A stretch of 64,000 nt of DNA from JBMOMT01 sp049324835 (GCA_049324835.1 JBMOMT010000064.1:124001-188000), one strand, 5' to 3'. Numbered from the stretch's first letter, positions 50,002-58,238 are shown. Program-made: numbers and translations. Notes: generated by a model from the sequence alone, not told the origin.

Positions 50002-51041
50002 ACCCACCGCTCCATGACACGCCGCGCGACCAGCACAGCGCGGTCGATGTCACTGGCCGCGATGCCGTAATGGGTCACCGCCCGGAACTGCCGCCCGCCG
50101 ATGGGCAAAATTTCGACACCGTTCTGCCGCAGATCACTCACCACCCCTTGCGGAGTGGTGCGGTCGGTCGCCAGGTCCCAGATGACGATGTTGGTCTGAA
50201 CCGTGGCCACATCGACGGCAAAACCGGGGATGCCGGCCAGGCCCTCTGCCAGGCGGCGGGCGTTGGTATGGTCCTCGGCCAGACGATCCACCATGTTCTG
50301 CAGCGCTTCGATGCCCGCCGCAGCCAGCACACCCACCTGGCGCATGCCACCGCCGAGCATCTTGCGCCAGCGCCGCGCCTCGGCCATAAAAGCTTTGCTG
50401 CCGCACAACATCGAACCCACCGGCGCCGAAAGGCCTTTGGACAGGCAGAACTGCACCGAATCGACCGAACGAGTCAACTCAGAGGCCTCCACTCCCAGAG
50501 CCACAGCCGCGTTGAACAGCCGCGCGCCGTCCAGGTGCACCGCCAACCCATGACGGTGGGCCAGCTCACCCACGGCGTCGGTGTAGGCCCCAGTCAGCAC
50601 TGCACCGCCGCAGCGGTTGTGAGTGTTCTCCAGACAGATCAGCCGTGTGCGCGGGTGATGCGGGTTCTCCGGGCGGATGGCCGCCTCGATATCCTCCAGG
50701 CGCAGGGTGCCATCGGGCTGGTTGGGCAGGGTGTGCGGGTGAATGCCGCCTAACGCCGCCGAGCCGCCCGCCTCGAAAAGAAAAGTGTGGGCCTTGTTGC
50801 CCATGATGGCCTCGTGGCCGCGCTGACAATGAGTGAGCAGCGCCGTCAGATTACCCATCGTGCCACTCACCACCAGTAGCCCGGCCTCTTTGCCCACTCG
50901 TTCGGCTGCCAGCGCCTCCAGCCGGTTGACGGTGGGGTCTTCGCCGAAAACGTCATCACCCAATTCGGCCCGATACATCGCCTCGCGCATGGCCGGTGAG
51001 GGCAGGGTCACAGTATCGCTGCGCAAATCCACAGTTTCCAC
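49998..51041 (-). CDS. ltaE: Low-specificity L-threonine aldolase
   Basis: 347-residue fold-type I PLP enzyme: VDLRSDTVTLPSPAMREAM at the start, GDDVFGEDPTVNRLE, ICLENTHNRCGG, VHLDGARLFNAAVALG, the PLP lysine in QFCLSKGLSAPVGS, and GGGMRQVGVLAAAGI. It splits L-threonine or allo-threonine into glycine and acetaldehyde. GTG 51041 follows GGAGGAGG. It lies 77 bases after the fumarase beta gene and overlaps the CPBP gene. Glycine produced here could feed the SHMT-GcvT fusions. Confidence 0.93.
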   Translation of the reverse strand: METVDLRSDTVTLPSPAMREAMYRAELGDDVFGEDPTVNRLEALAAERVGKEAGLLVVSGTMGNLTALLTHCQRGHEAIMGNKAHTFLFEAGGSAALGGIHPHTLPNQPDGTLRLEDIEAAIRPENPHHPRTRLICLENTHNRCGGAVLTGAYTDAVGELAHRHGLAVHLDGARLFNAAVALGVEASELTRSVDSVQFCLSKGLSAPVGSMLCGSKAFMAEARRWRKMLGGGMRQVGVLAAAGIEALQNMVDRLAEDHTNARRLAEGLAGIPGFAVDVATVQTNIVIWDLATDRTTPQGVVSDLRQNGVEILPIGGRQFRAVTHYGIAASDIDRAVLVARRVMERWV

Positions 51042-51118
51042 GCTCTTGTCCTCCTCCAGATCACATCGAAAGGGCGGGAATCGCGTCCCGCCCTTTGCCA
51101 ACCAAAAAGATGTGTGGA

Positions 51119-51745
51119 TCAGCCGCCCAGCAACAGCTCCAATTTAGCCCTGGACTCGGCTTCCACCTCGGCGTGGAGGCTGTTGCCGTGACTGTCCATG
51201 GTTACCACTGCCGGGAAATGCTCCACCCGGATCACCCAAAAAGCCTCCGGCACGCCAAACTCGGTCTTTGCCACCGTCACCACCTCTTTGACGGCATCGG
51301 CAAGGAGGGTGGCCGCACCACCCACAGCGTGCAGGTAAACCGCCTTAAAATCCTGACACCCCTCGAGCGTCTTGGCTCCCATGCCCCCCTTGCCGATGAC
51401 GCCCTTGAGGCCAAAGTGGCCGATGACCTCGGCCTGGTAAGGCTCCTCGCGGATGCTGGTGGTGGGGCCGGCAGCCACAAAATGCCATTTACCATCGGCA
51501 TCGCGGCTCACCACCGGCCCACAATGATAGATAAAGCTGCCTTTGAGCCAGCGTTTGAGATCGGCATACAGCTCACGCTCGCTTTCGGGCGCCGGGCCAT
51601 CGCGCCGGATCAAGTTCTCGATCATGTATTTGTGGGCCGCGTCGCGCGCCGTCACCATGACGCCGCTGAGCCGCACCTGATCTCCCACGCGCAGTTTTTC
51701 GATCTCGGCATCCGAGACCGGTATGTTCAGGTCATAGGTCGCCAT
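51119..51745 (-). CDS. Class I fumarase / tartrate dehydratase, beta subunit
   Basis: 208-residue C-terminal subunit of iron-sulphur hydro-lyases (fumarase A/B type, split). Typical stretches are VRLSGVMVTARDAAHKYM, FIYHCGPVV, AAGPTTSIREEPYQ and GVIGKGGMG. With the alpha subunit 14 bases upstream it makes a two-protein fumarase (fumarate plus water to malate) or a related tartrate dehydratase. ATG 51745 follows AGGGGAG. Confidence 0.92.
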   Translation of the reverse strand: MATYDLNIPVSDAEIEKLRVGDQVRLSGVMVTARDAAHKYMIENLIRRDGPAPESERELYADLKRWLKGSFIYHCGPVVSRDADGKWHFVAAGPTTSIREEPYQAEVIGHFGLKGVIGKGGMGAKTLEGCQDFKAVYLHAVGGAATLLADAVKEVVTVAKTEFGVPEAFWVIRVEHFPAVVTMDSHGNSLHAEVEAESRAKLELLLGG

Positions 51746-51759
51746 TGTCCTTGCTCCCC

Positions 51760-52629
51760 TCATTCAAAAGTCACGTCATCGCCACGCACGATCATCGTCC
51801 GGCGACGGTCTGCCCAGCACATATAGCTGGCAGTGATAAAATAACTCGCCGGCAAACGATGCAGCGTGCCGATCTTGACACCCAACAAAGTGGTTTTGCC
51901 GCCAAAGCCCATGGGGCCAATGCCCAATTTGTTGCCCTCGTCGGTCAGCCTTTGCTCCAGGTCGGCCAGCTCAGGCACAGGGTTCTGGTCATCCAGTGGG
52001 CGGAAAAATTGCTCCTTGGACTCGATGTAGCCGCTGCCCCGGTCGCCGCCCACGGCGACGCCGATGATGCCCGGCGCGCAGCCCTGACCCTGCGCCTGGA
52101 ATACGGCATCGAGCACAGCGTTGCGCACGCCTTTCAAGTCCCGGTCGGCTCTGAGTTTGCTATCGGGCAATTTGTATTGCGCCCCCACGTTCTCGCACCC
52201 GCCACCCTTGAGCATCAAGTCTACTTTGAGGTAATCCTCCTCCCATTCTTCAAAGTGCAGAGCGGGAAAGCCCTGGCCCAGGTTGTTGCCGCTGTTTTTT
52301 CCGCTGAGCGAATCGACGGCATTGGGCCGCAGGTAGGCCCGCTGCGTGGCGATGGCCACCGCGGCCTGGATCTGCTTCTTGAGCGCCAGGGTAGACCAGC
52401 CGGTGGGGTAATAGAGATAAAAAATGGGTGTGCCGGTATCCTGGCAAATGGGTTTGGAGCTTTCACGGGCCAGCGCCACGTTTTCCAGAATAGTGTCCAG
52501 CGCACCCTGAGCCGCCGAACCTGCCTCCTCACGCTCGCGGGCCTCGTGCAGAGCTTTTTCGATGTCTGGCCTCAGGTCAGTCGAGGCCAGACGGATCAAC
52601 TCGACGAATTGCTCCGTCAGGTCTAACAT
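51760..52629 (-). CDS. Class I fumarase / tartrate dehydratase, alpha subunit
   Basis: 289-residue N-terminal subunit of the split class I fumarase family. The three Cys expected to hold the [4Fe-4S] cluster are Cys62 (PICQDTGTPIF), Cys145 (KGGGCENVG) and Cys184 (GQGCAPG). It ends with LGVKIGTLHRLPASYF. Works in the TCA cycle or its reductive branch in the cytosol; the oxygen-sensitive cluster suggests anaerobic or microaerobic life. It precedes the beta-subunit gene by 14 bases. Confidence 0.93.
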   Translation of the reverse strand: MLDLTEQFVELIRLASTDLRPDIEKALHEAREREEAGSAAQGALDTILENVALARESSKPICQDTGTPIFYLYYPTGWSTLALKKQIQAAVAIATQRAYLRPNAVDSLSGKNSGNNLGQGFPALHFEEWEEDYLKVDLMLKGGGCENVGAQYKLPDSKLRADRDLKGVRNAVLDAVFQAQGQGCAPGIIGVAVGGDRGSGYIESKEQFFRPLDDQNPVPELADLEQRLTDEGNKLGIGPMGFGGKTTLLGVKIGTLHRLPASYFITASYMCWADRRRTMIVRGDDVTFE

Positions 52630-52683
52630 CGTTTCCTCCTGTTATATCGACAACCCGGACGCCGCTGTCCAGGTCTTTACCGA

Positions 52684-53496
52684 TCAATATTTCTTGACCA
52701 CCGCCCGATAACTGGTCGGTTGGCGACACTGGAAGAACTGGTATTCCTCGCGTACCTGACGCACCTCGTCCAGGTCTACGCGGGCTGCCACATAACCCGC
52801 CACCGGTTCTTCCAATTCGGCAAACACCTGCCCCCGTGGGCCGCCGATCAGGCTGTGGCCGGCAAATCTGTAACTGTACTCCTTGCCGACACGATTTGCG
52901 CCGGCGATAAACACCGAGTTCTCGTAGGCCCGGGCCTTGAGGTAGGTTTTCCACTCGTCGGCGTTGGGCTCTTCCCAGTTGGCGCCCACCAGGATCAGTT
53001 CTGCCCCTTCCAGCGCCAGGCTGCGCGCTACCTCTGGAAAAGCCAGGTCCCAGCCCAGCATCATCCCTACCAGGCCAAACTCTGTCTCCCAGAGGGTGTA
53101 ACGGAAGCCCGGACGGAAGGCCAATCGCTCCTCGCCCCGCAGGTGAACCTTGTTATACTGCCCCAGCAGCTCACCATCTGGCCCCACCAGAACGGCAGCA
53201 TTGTAGAGAATGCTCTCCACCTTTTCTTTGGCCGCCAGCCCGGCGGCGATATAAACGCCAAATTCTCCGGCCCATTGGGTCAGCAGGTTCACCGCAGGGC
53301 CGGGCACCCGTTCTGCCAGCTCGGTGAAACGCACCCCACACTCGTAGCCGGTGGTGACCAGCTCGGGAAAGAGTATCAAATCGACGTGTTGCTCGGTGGC
53401 GATCTGGCGCACAAACTCTTGCATCTGCTTCAAGTTTTCGTTCACGTCAGCCAGTTGCGGGTCAGTTTGAACGGCGGCAACCGTGATCTCTCTCAT
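52684..53496 (-). CDS. Nitrilase-superfamily protein lacking the catalytic cysteine
   Basis: 270 residues with the carbon-nitrogen hydrolase fold. The catalytic Glu45 (LILFPE) and Lys116 (YNKVHL) are present, but the position of the nucleophilic Cys holds Gly148 (MMLGWDLAFPE, normally LICYD.FPE). The codon is GGC, one base from TGC. The rest of the family pattern (VGANWEEP, SVFIAGANRVG, GHSLIGGPRG) is well kept, so it is not an obviously decaying gene; it may bind ligands, pair with an active subunit, or use other chemistry. ATG 53496 is chosen because MREITVAAVQ is the normal N-terminus. It lies 54 bases before the fumarase genes. Confidence 0.85.
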   Translation of the reverse strand: MREITVAAVQTDPQLADVNENLKQMQEFVRQIATEQHVDLILFPELVTTGYECGVRFTELAERVPGPAVNLLTQWAGEFGVYIAAGLAAKEKVESILYNAAVLVGPDGELLGQYNKVHLRGEERLAFRPGFRYTLWETEFGLVGMMLGWDLAFPEVARSLALEGAELILVGANWEEPNADEWKTYLKARAYENSVFIAGANRVGKEYSYRFAGHSLIGGPRGQVFAELEEPVAGYVAARVDLDEVRQVREEYQFFQCRQPTSYRAVVKKY

Positions 53497-53584
53497 GTTC
53501 AGATTCTCCTCACGTTCCAGCATGGGCTCACACAAGCCGGCGATAGTATACACGCAATTGACCGCACCGTCAAGATTTCGGCAC

Positions 53585-53614
53585 AAAAAAGCGGCATGCT
53601 GCACCGCATGCCGC
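53585..53614 (-). terminator. Terminator of the MBL gene
   Basis: On the minus strand GCGGCATGC-GGTGCA-GCATGCCGC followed by six T: a perfect 9-bp stem 20 bases after the stop of the MBL-fold gene. It separates that gene from the nitrilase-fumarase unit. Confidence 0.92.
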
Positions 53615-53634
53615 CCGCACTCACACGCCGCCCA

Positions 53635-54546
53635 CTAGAGCGTCAACACCAGGCTCTCCCTGGCCAGAATGCTGTCAGGAAACACGGCCCGGGCATCGGT
53701 TTCCATCTCGATCAGCGTCTCGTCGCTGTGGGTAGGGTCGTGATGAAAGAGCACCAATCGTCCAACCCCGGCCATCTGAGCGATGCTGGCGGCCATTTCA
53801 GGCGTCGAGTGGCCCCAGCCCTGCCGCGGCATCGGACCGCCGACGTACTCCTGATGGGTGTACTGGGCATCGTGGACGAGCAGATCTGCCCCTTCGGTGA
53901 AACGGATCAGGCGCGTATCGCCGCCGGCATAACTCTCGGTATCGGTGGCATAAACCACGCTCCTGCCCCGCCATTCGATGCGGTAGATGTGTACCCCCTC
54001 CTTGGGATGGGCATAACTGCGCATGACCGTGATCTTGACCGCATCCGCCGACAGGTCCAGGCTATCGCGGTGCAGGTTACGCAGCCTGGGCTCACGCCCC
54101 TGCTCCAACACCACCGCCTCCGACTCTTCGATGTTGCTGATGACCTTGAGCGACCTGAGCTCCTCCAGCGCCACAGGAAAAGCCGGCGACAGCATCGATC
54201 GTCGTAACGCCTCCTCAATATCCTCGTAGAATGTGCGTGGGCCAAACATATAAAGCACACTCCGCGGTGAATAGGCCGGCTCAAAAAAGGGAAATCCCTG
54301 CGTGTGATCGTGGTGCGTGTGACTGAAAAGCATCGTCGCCACCAACAACTCATCGTTGGCCGTGTACTCTTGTTTCAGAGCCTGCCCCAGATTGATGATC
54401 CCTGTGCCGGCGTCCAGGATGATCAGGTGCCCACCGACCCGCACCTCCACGCACGAGGTGTTACCGCCCACACTGGCTGCCAGAAAGCCCGGCACCGGAT
54501 AACTACCCCGTACCCCCCAAAACCGGATGATAAAGTCGTCAGCCAT
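53635..54546 (-). CDS. MBL-fold metal-dependent hydrolase (RNase Z / phosphodiesterase-like)
   Basis: 303-residue metallo-beta-lactamase-fold protein. N-terminal FWGVRGSYPVPGF and GNTSCVEV are typical of the PhnP/cAMP phosphodiesterase/RNase Z-like branch. The metal motif is FSHTHHDHTQG, with further ligands in YATDTES, LLVHDAQYTHQEY and LFHHDPTHSDE. Often linked to signal-transduction proteins, but the substrate is unknown. It forms a single-gene unit with a strong terminator. The AT-rich region upstream (54600-54680) is a likely promoter zone, but no clear hexamer pair was found. Confidence 0.88.
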   Translation of the reverse strand: MADDFIIRFWGVRGSYPVPGFLAASVGGNTSCVEVRVGGHLIILDAGTGIINLGQALKQEYTANDELLVATMLFSHTHHDHTQGFPFFEPAYSPRSVLYMFGPRTFYEDIEEALRRSMLSPAFPVALEELRSLKVISNIEESEAVVLEQGREPRLRNLHRDSLDLSADAVKITVMRSYAHPKEGVHIYRIEWRGRSVVYATDTESYAGGDTRLIRFTEGADLLVHDAQYTHQEYVGGPMPRQGWGHSTPEMAASIAQMAGVGRLVLFHHDPTHSDETLIEMETDARAVFPDSILARESLVLTL

Positions 54547-54722
54547 GAAAACGCTCCTGCTCTCTGAAACACACCAGTCGCGCAGCGCGTACAGACTGGG
54601 TTCAGAGTTGTGATGATAATTGGCTATAGCATAGCATAATTACGTTACACAGGATGTTAAGAAATGATTTAGAAAAGGTAACAACTCGATCACCGCAGCT
54701 CTGGTTGTGACGTATCACACCT
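54547..54722. other. AT-rich gap upstream of the MBL gene
   Basis: No gene is seen. The stretch 54610-54680 is clearly A+T-rich compared with the rest of the window and has weak minus-strand matches to promoter boxes (TTAACA near 54655-54660, TATGCT about 16 bases on). It ends at the target duplication of the MITE. Confidence 0.35.
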
Positions 54723-54881
54723 CTCCAACCCGTAACTGCTCAGCCTACCCTCCCGCAGGCTAGAATCGTTCATCCCGTCCCACAATCTAGCCAACTGGAC
54801 GCTGGCGAATCGACAAATTGTGGCAGCAGGGACGCGGCCCCTACAAGAGCCTGCGGGAGAGTGAGCAGTTACTCCAACCCG
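54723..54881. mobile_element. Intact MITE copy 2 with inverted ends and target duplication
   Basis: A 139-base element (54733-54871) bounded by TAACTGCTCA...TGAGCAGTTA. The left inverted end runs 54733-54761 and the right 54848-54871; they match except for five bases missing on the right. It is flanked by a perfect 10-base direct repeat CTCCAACCCG (54723-54732 and 54872-54881), the mark of transposition. It has no coding capacity, so movement would need a transposase elsewhere in the genome. A truncated relative is at 44310-44421. Confidence 0.85.
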
Positions 54882-54885
54882 CCAT

Positions 54886-54913
54886 TTGCCCCACACCGAG
54901 ATCGTGGTATAAT
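54886..54913 (+). promoter_or_regulatory. Promoter upstream of thyX
   Basis: -35 TTGCCC (54886-54891), 16-base spacer, -10 TATAAT (54908-54913). It lies five bases after the MITE target duplication, so the insertion sits right at the promoter edge. A transcript from here would have a leader of about 280 nt before thyX. Confidence 0.6.
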
Positions 54914-54948
54914 CCCCCTACCCCAATCTATATCGCAGGAGATCGCTC

Positions 54949-55215
54949 TTGGACGACTGGAAGAAACAAGGGCCGATCAAAGGCGATCTGCATCCGAACC
55001 CACGCCGTCGACGGCGTACGTGTTCAACCTTAGACCCCCTACCCTGCCGTACACCAATCGGCAATAACTGCATAAAAAGAGACCATCACCGCATCGACAT
55101 TGCCCCAAGCCGAACCAGCCAGGATGTCGGCTGGCCGAGCCTGCCGCCGCGTGCCGGGGCCAGCCTTGCGCCCAGGAAAATTCCCCATGGGAGGAAACGA
55201 TGCAAGTCGAACTGA
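54949..55215 (+). CDS. Doubtful small ORF in the thyX leader
   Basis: From TTG 54949 with AGGAG upstream there is an 88-codon frame beginning MDDWKKQGPIKGDLHPNPRR. The first half is plausible, but the rest is Pro/Arg-rich without any recognised domain, and the end overlaps the thyX start. It could be a leader peptide, a broken gene or chance. If it is not coding, the stretch 54914-55199 holds nothing that I recognise apart from the thyX Shine-Dalgarno. Confidence 0.2.
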   Translation: MDDWKKQGPIKGDLHPNPRRRRRTCSTLDPLPCRTPIGNNCIKRDHHRIDIAPSRTSQDVGWPSLPPRAGASLAPRKIPHGRKRCKSN

Positions 55216-55814
55216 TCGCCATCACTCAACCGCTGGCCGGCGGAACCTCAGAAAGACTGCTGGAACATGCCGGCCGGGTCTGTTATCGCAGCAGCCGGCA
55301 TGGTGAGGCGGGCCCATTCCTGCACAACCGCATCCGCGAAGGCCACGAATCGATCGTCGAGCACGCCAGCGCCACCTTTGAGATCAGCGGCATCTCGCGC
55401 GCCTGCAGCCACCAGCTCGTGCGCCACCGCCTCGCCAGTTACAGCCAGGAAAGCCAGCGCTACGTGGATATGTCGAACCCCGAGTTTGTCGTACCACCGG
55501 CTGTGATAGAAAATCCCGCTGCCCTGGAGATATGGCAGCGTTTTATGGGCAGCGTGTCCGAAACTTATCGCCAGTTGCGTGCCCACGGTGTGCGCAAAGA
55601 GGATGCCCGTTTTATCCTGCCCAACGCGACCGCAACACGTATCGTCGTCAGCATGAACTATCGCGAGTTGCGTCACTTTTTTACCGTGCGCTGCGAGCCT
55701 GCTGCCCAGTGGGAGATTCGCGCCCTGGCCCTGGAGATGCTCAGGATCATGCACCAGCAGGCGCCAGCGGTTTTTCAGGACCTGTACGAGCGCCACGTCG
55801 CCGGAGGACTCTGA
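55200..55814 (+). CDS. thyX: FAD-dependent thymidylate synthase ThyX
   Basis: 204-residue flavin-dependent thymidylate synthase that methylates dUMP with methylene-tetrahydrofolate and NADPH. The signature RHRxxSxxxxSxR is at residues 75-87 (RHRLASYSQESQR); GHESIVEHASATFEISGISR is typical. ATG 55200 follows GGGAGG. It overlaps the homoserine dehydrogenase start by one base (TGATG), so translation is coupled. It is another user of methylene-THF in a window rich in that chemistry. Confidence 0.95.
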   Translation: MQVELIAITQPLAGGTSERLLEHAGRVCYRSSRHGEAGPFLHNRIREGHESIVEHASATFEISGISRACSHQLVRHRLASYSQESQRYVDMSNPEFVVPPAVIENPAALEIWQRFMGSVSETYRQLRAHGVRKEDARFILPNATATRIVVSMNYRELRHFFTVRCEPAAQWEIRALALEMLRIMHQQAPAVFQDLYERHVAGGL

Positions 55815-56866
55815 TGCCAACGACCAGACAGATCCGCCTGCTGCTGATCGGTGCGGGCCAGGTGGGCCGCCGCTTTGTCGAGTTGTTGATCGCCAAAGAC
55901 GAGACATTACGCCGTCTCGGGCTCCAGTTCACCCTGGCAGGTATCGCCGACTCTGGAGGCGCTGCCATACGACCCGGCGGCCTCGATCTGGCTCAGGTGG
56001 TGCACCTCAAAACCCAGGGACAGAGCGTGGCCGATACGCCCCGCTGGGGCAGGCCGGGCATGTCAGCCCTGGAGATGGTGCGCACGGTGAACGCCAGCCT
56101 GATGTTGGACGCCTCGCCCGCCGATCTGCAAGAGGGTCAACCCGGCATGGCCTGCACCGAGGCGGCGCTGATTCGCGGCCTGCACGTGGTCACGGCTAAC
56201 AAAGCGCCGCTGGCGCTGGCCTTCTCCCATCTATTGGCCCTGGCCGAGCAACACGGCGTGCAACTGCGCTTCGATGCCACCGTCGCCGGTGGTCTGCCGG
56301 CAGTGAACCTCGGCCAGCGAGACCTCGCCGCCGCCGAGATTCTCCGGCTGGAGGGCCTTCTCAATCTCACCGCCAACTATATCCTGACCCGCATGGCTCA
56401 GGAGGGCCTGAGCTACGACGACGCCCTGGCCCAGGCCGCCGGACACGCCGAAACCGATCCGCGCCTGGATGTGGAGGGCTGGGACGCCGCCAACAAACTG
56501 GTGATCCTGGCCAACAGTGTGCTGGGGTTCTCTGCCACACTGGCCGATGTGACCGTGGAGGGCATCACCGGCATCACTGCGGATGTTTTACGCCAGGCCA
56601 GCGCACAGGGCCAGCGCATCAAACTCGTCGCCGCTGCCGAACGACAGGCAAATGGCTACCACTTGAGCGTTCGCCCCACCTGGCTGGACGCCGAACACCC
56701 GCTGGCTCGACTCGGCCCTGCGCAGATGGCCATCTGCTACCACACTGACATCATGGGAATCATCTCGGCGACCATCCTGGAGGAAACGCCGCTGCCCACA
56801 GCGGCAGCCATGCTGCGCGACGTGATTCAGATCTATCGTTGCCCTCAAGAGAAAGGTTGGAATTGA
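55814..56866 (+). CDS. hom: Homoserine dehydrogenase (without ACT domain)
   Basis: 350-residue NAD(P)-dependent enzyme that reduces aspartate semialdehyde to homoserine for threonine and methionine synthesis. Rossmann motif LIGAGQVGRRF, then VTANKAPLAL, RFDATVAGGLPAVNLGQ, LNLTANYILTRM and the catalytic ETDPRLDVEGWDAANKLVIL. The protein stops before the regulatory ACT domain of many homologues, so it may not be feedback-inhibited by threonine in the usual way. ATG 55814 follows GGAGG and overlaps the thyX stop; a longer frame upstream is inside thyX. Confidence 0.93.
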   Translation: MPTTRQIRLLLIGAGQVGRRFVELLIAKDETLRRLGLQFTLAGIADSGGAAIRPGGLDLAQVVHLKTQGQSVADTPRWGRPGMSALEMVRTVNASLMLDASPADLQEGQPGMACTEAALIRGLHVVTANKAPLALAFSHLLALAEQHGVQLRFDATVAGGLPAVNLGQRDLAAAEILRLEGLLNLTANYILTRMAQEGLSYDDALAQAAGHAETDPRLDVEGWDAANKLVILANSVLGFSATLADVTVEGITGITADVLRQASAQGQRIKLVAAAERQANGYHLSVRPTWLDAEHPLARLGPAQMAICYHTDIMGIISATILEETPLPTAAAMLRDVIQIYRCPQEKGWN

Positions 56867-57732
56867 GCGCCAGGCGTGTCCTTTTGGCCATCTTGGCCCA
56901 CCCAGACGACGAATCCTTCGGCCCTGGCGGTACACTGGCGCGTTACGCCGCCGAGGGCGTCGATGTCCATCTCATCTGCGGCACCAACGGCGAAGTGGGA
57001 GTCATGGGCAAAGAATTTATGGCCGGTTACTGTGAACCCGCCGATCGGCGCATCGCGGAATTGCGCTGCGCGGCCAGCGCTCTGGGTTTGAAAGGGGTGC
57101 ACCTGCTGGGTTACCGAGACTCTGGCATGGCCGGTTCCCCAGAGAACAGCCACCCGGATTGTCTGGTTCAGGCGGAACCAGGCAAAGTGAGCGCGCGCAT
57201 CACAGGTTATATCCGCGAGCTGCGCCCCCAGGTGATCATCACTTTTGACCCCATTGGCGGTTACAAACATCCAGACCACATCGCCATGCACCGCGCCGCC
57301 GTAGCGGCTTTTCACTCTGCGGGCGATCCGACCGCCCATCGCCAGCAATTGGAACGAGGATTGACGCCCCATTCCCCTCAAAAGCTCTATTACACCAGCA
57401 TTCCCCGCCGCACCTTACGCTGGGCGGTGCGGCTGATGCCTTTGTTGGGCTTTGATCCCACGGCGATGGGCCAAAACGGTGACATCAATCTGGTCGAGAT
57501 CGCCGCCGTCGATTACCCTATCGGGGCACGCATCAACGTGGCCTCATACCTGGCGCGCAAAGAAGCAGCAGCAGCCTGCCACCGCAGCCAAAATGGCGCC
57601 CGCGGTCTGTTTGCTCCCCTGCCTCGCTGGCTGGTTCGAAAGATTATGTCGGTTGAATCTTTTGTGCGGGCCTGGCCCGATTTCCTGCCTGGCGAGCCGC
57701 CGGAAAGAGATCTGTTCGACGGCATTGTGTGA
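56863..57732 (+). CDS. PIG-L/LmbE-family deacetylase
   Basis: 289 residues. Zinc motif AHPDDE near residue 13 (LLAILAHPDDESFGPGGTLA), then ICGTNGEVG and FDPIGGYKHPDHIAMH with further metal His. It is the classic LmbE/MshB-like layout, deacetylating an N-acetyl sugar or glycoside. TTG 56863 overlaps the homoserine dehydrogenase stop (TTGA) and has GAAAGG upstream; TTG 56839 is an alternative. Third gene of the thyX unit. Confidence 0.9.
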   Translation: MSARRVLLAILAHPDDESFGPGGTLARYAAEGVDVHLICGTNGEVGVMGKEFMAGYCEPADRRIAELRCAASALGLKGVHLLGYRDSGMAGSPENSHPDCLVQAEPGKVSARITGYIRELRPQVIITFDPIGGYKHPDHIAMHRAAVAAFHSAGDPTAHRQQLERGLTPHSPQKLYYTSIPRRTLRWAVRLMPLLGFDPTAMGQNGDINLVEIAAVDYPIGARINVASYLARKEAAAACHRSQNGARGLFAPLPRWLVRKIMSVESFVRAWPDFLPGEPPERDLFDGIV

Positions 57733-57758
57733 GGCCAGATGGCCTGGCTGGCCCAACA

Positions 57759-57790
57759 AAAAACGACCTGCCTTACAGGCAGGTCGTTTC
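57759..57790. terminator. Bidirectional terminator between convergent genes
   Basis: AAACGACCTGCC (57761-57772) pairs with GGCAGGTCGTTT (57778-57789) over TTACA, with an A run before and T run after, so it can end transcripts from both the PIG-L gene (+) and the zinc-ribbon gene (-). Confidence 0.88.
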
Positions 57791-57810
57791 AAAACCGAAC
57801 GCCAAACCAA

Positions 57811-58107
57811 TCAAACTATCTCGGCCAGGTCGAACTGAGGGCTGTCCTCCAGAACTGCCGCCACCAACAGCTCACTTTTACGATAGCGAGCAAGCGCGCG
57901 ACTCACCGGCGCAATCGGCCAGGGATCACTCAAGGCCACGGCTATCCCGCAGTTGCTACAAACCCACCGCTCGCCATGACTCTCCTGCCCGTCGTGCTGG
58001 CGTCCATCCACAGCGAACAAAGCCGGCAACTCACACACCGGACAGATGATCCCACGGCTCGACGCGGTCTGCTGTTGCGACAAACTGGCGCGATGCATCA
58101 AATTCAT
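57811..58107 (-). CDS. Small zinc-ribbon protein
   Basis: 98-residue protein with two CxxC knuckles, GIICPVCELPAL and RWVCSNCGIAV, forming a likely zinc ribbon, followed by a helical tail (VSRALARYRKSELLVAAVLE). There is no other recognised domain; the function is unknown. ATG 58107 follows AAAGGA. It is transcribed alone, ending at the bidirectional terminator. Confidence 0.65.
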   Translation of the reverse strand: MNLMHRASLSQQQTASSRGIICPVCELPALFAVDGRQHDGQESHGERWVCSNCGIAVALSDPWPIAPVSRALARYRKSELLVAAVLEDSPQFDLAEIV

Positions 58108-58174
58108 GGAGGGTTGTCCTTTCTCTGGCCTCCTCGTACAAAACATCGGCCCGGCCACTGGCGCGATTGACGTT

Positions 58175-58180
58175 ATTATA
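58175..58180 (-). promoter_or_regulatory. -10 box of the zinc-ribbon gene
   Basis: A perfect TATAAT on the minus strand, about 70 bases before ATG 58107, in an A+T-rich patch. No matching -35 was found. Confidence 0.4.
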
Positions 58181-58210
58181 GGTTATTTTACCACAAACGA
58201 GAGCGCCGAT

Positions 58211-58238
58211 GGGTAAAGCTTGGGTAAAGCTTGGGTGA
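58211..58238. repeat. Tandem 11-base repeats GGGTAAAGCTT
   Basis: GGGTAAAGCTT is repeated twice in direct order (58211-58221, 58222-58232) and a third partial unit GGGTGA follows. It lies upstream of the zinc-ribbon gene's -10 box, one repeat per helical turn, so it may bind a regulator. The rest of the 58239-58363 gap shows nothing recognisable. Confidence 0.5.

Noticed and set aside
54690..54896. A minus-strand protein frame across the MITE
   Set aside because: The frame is created by the element itself and its inverted ends and shows no family resemblance.
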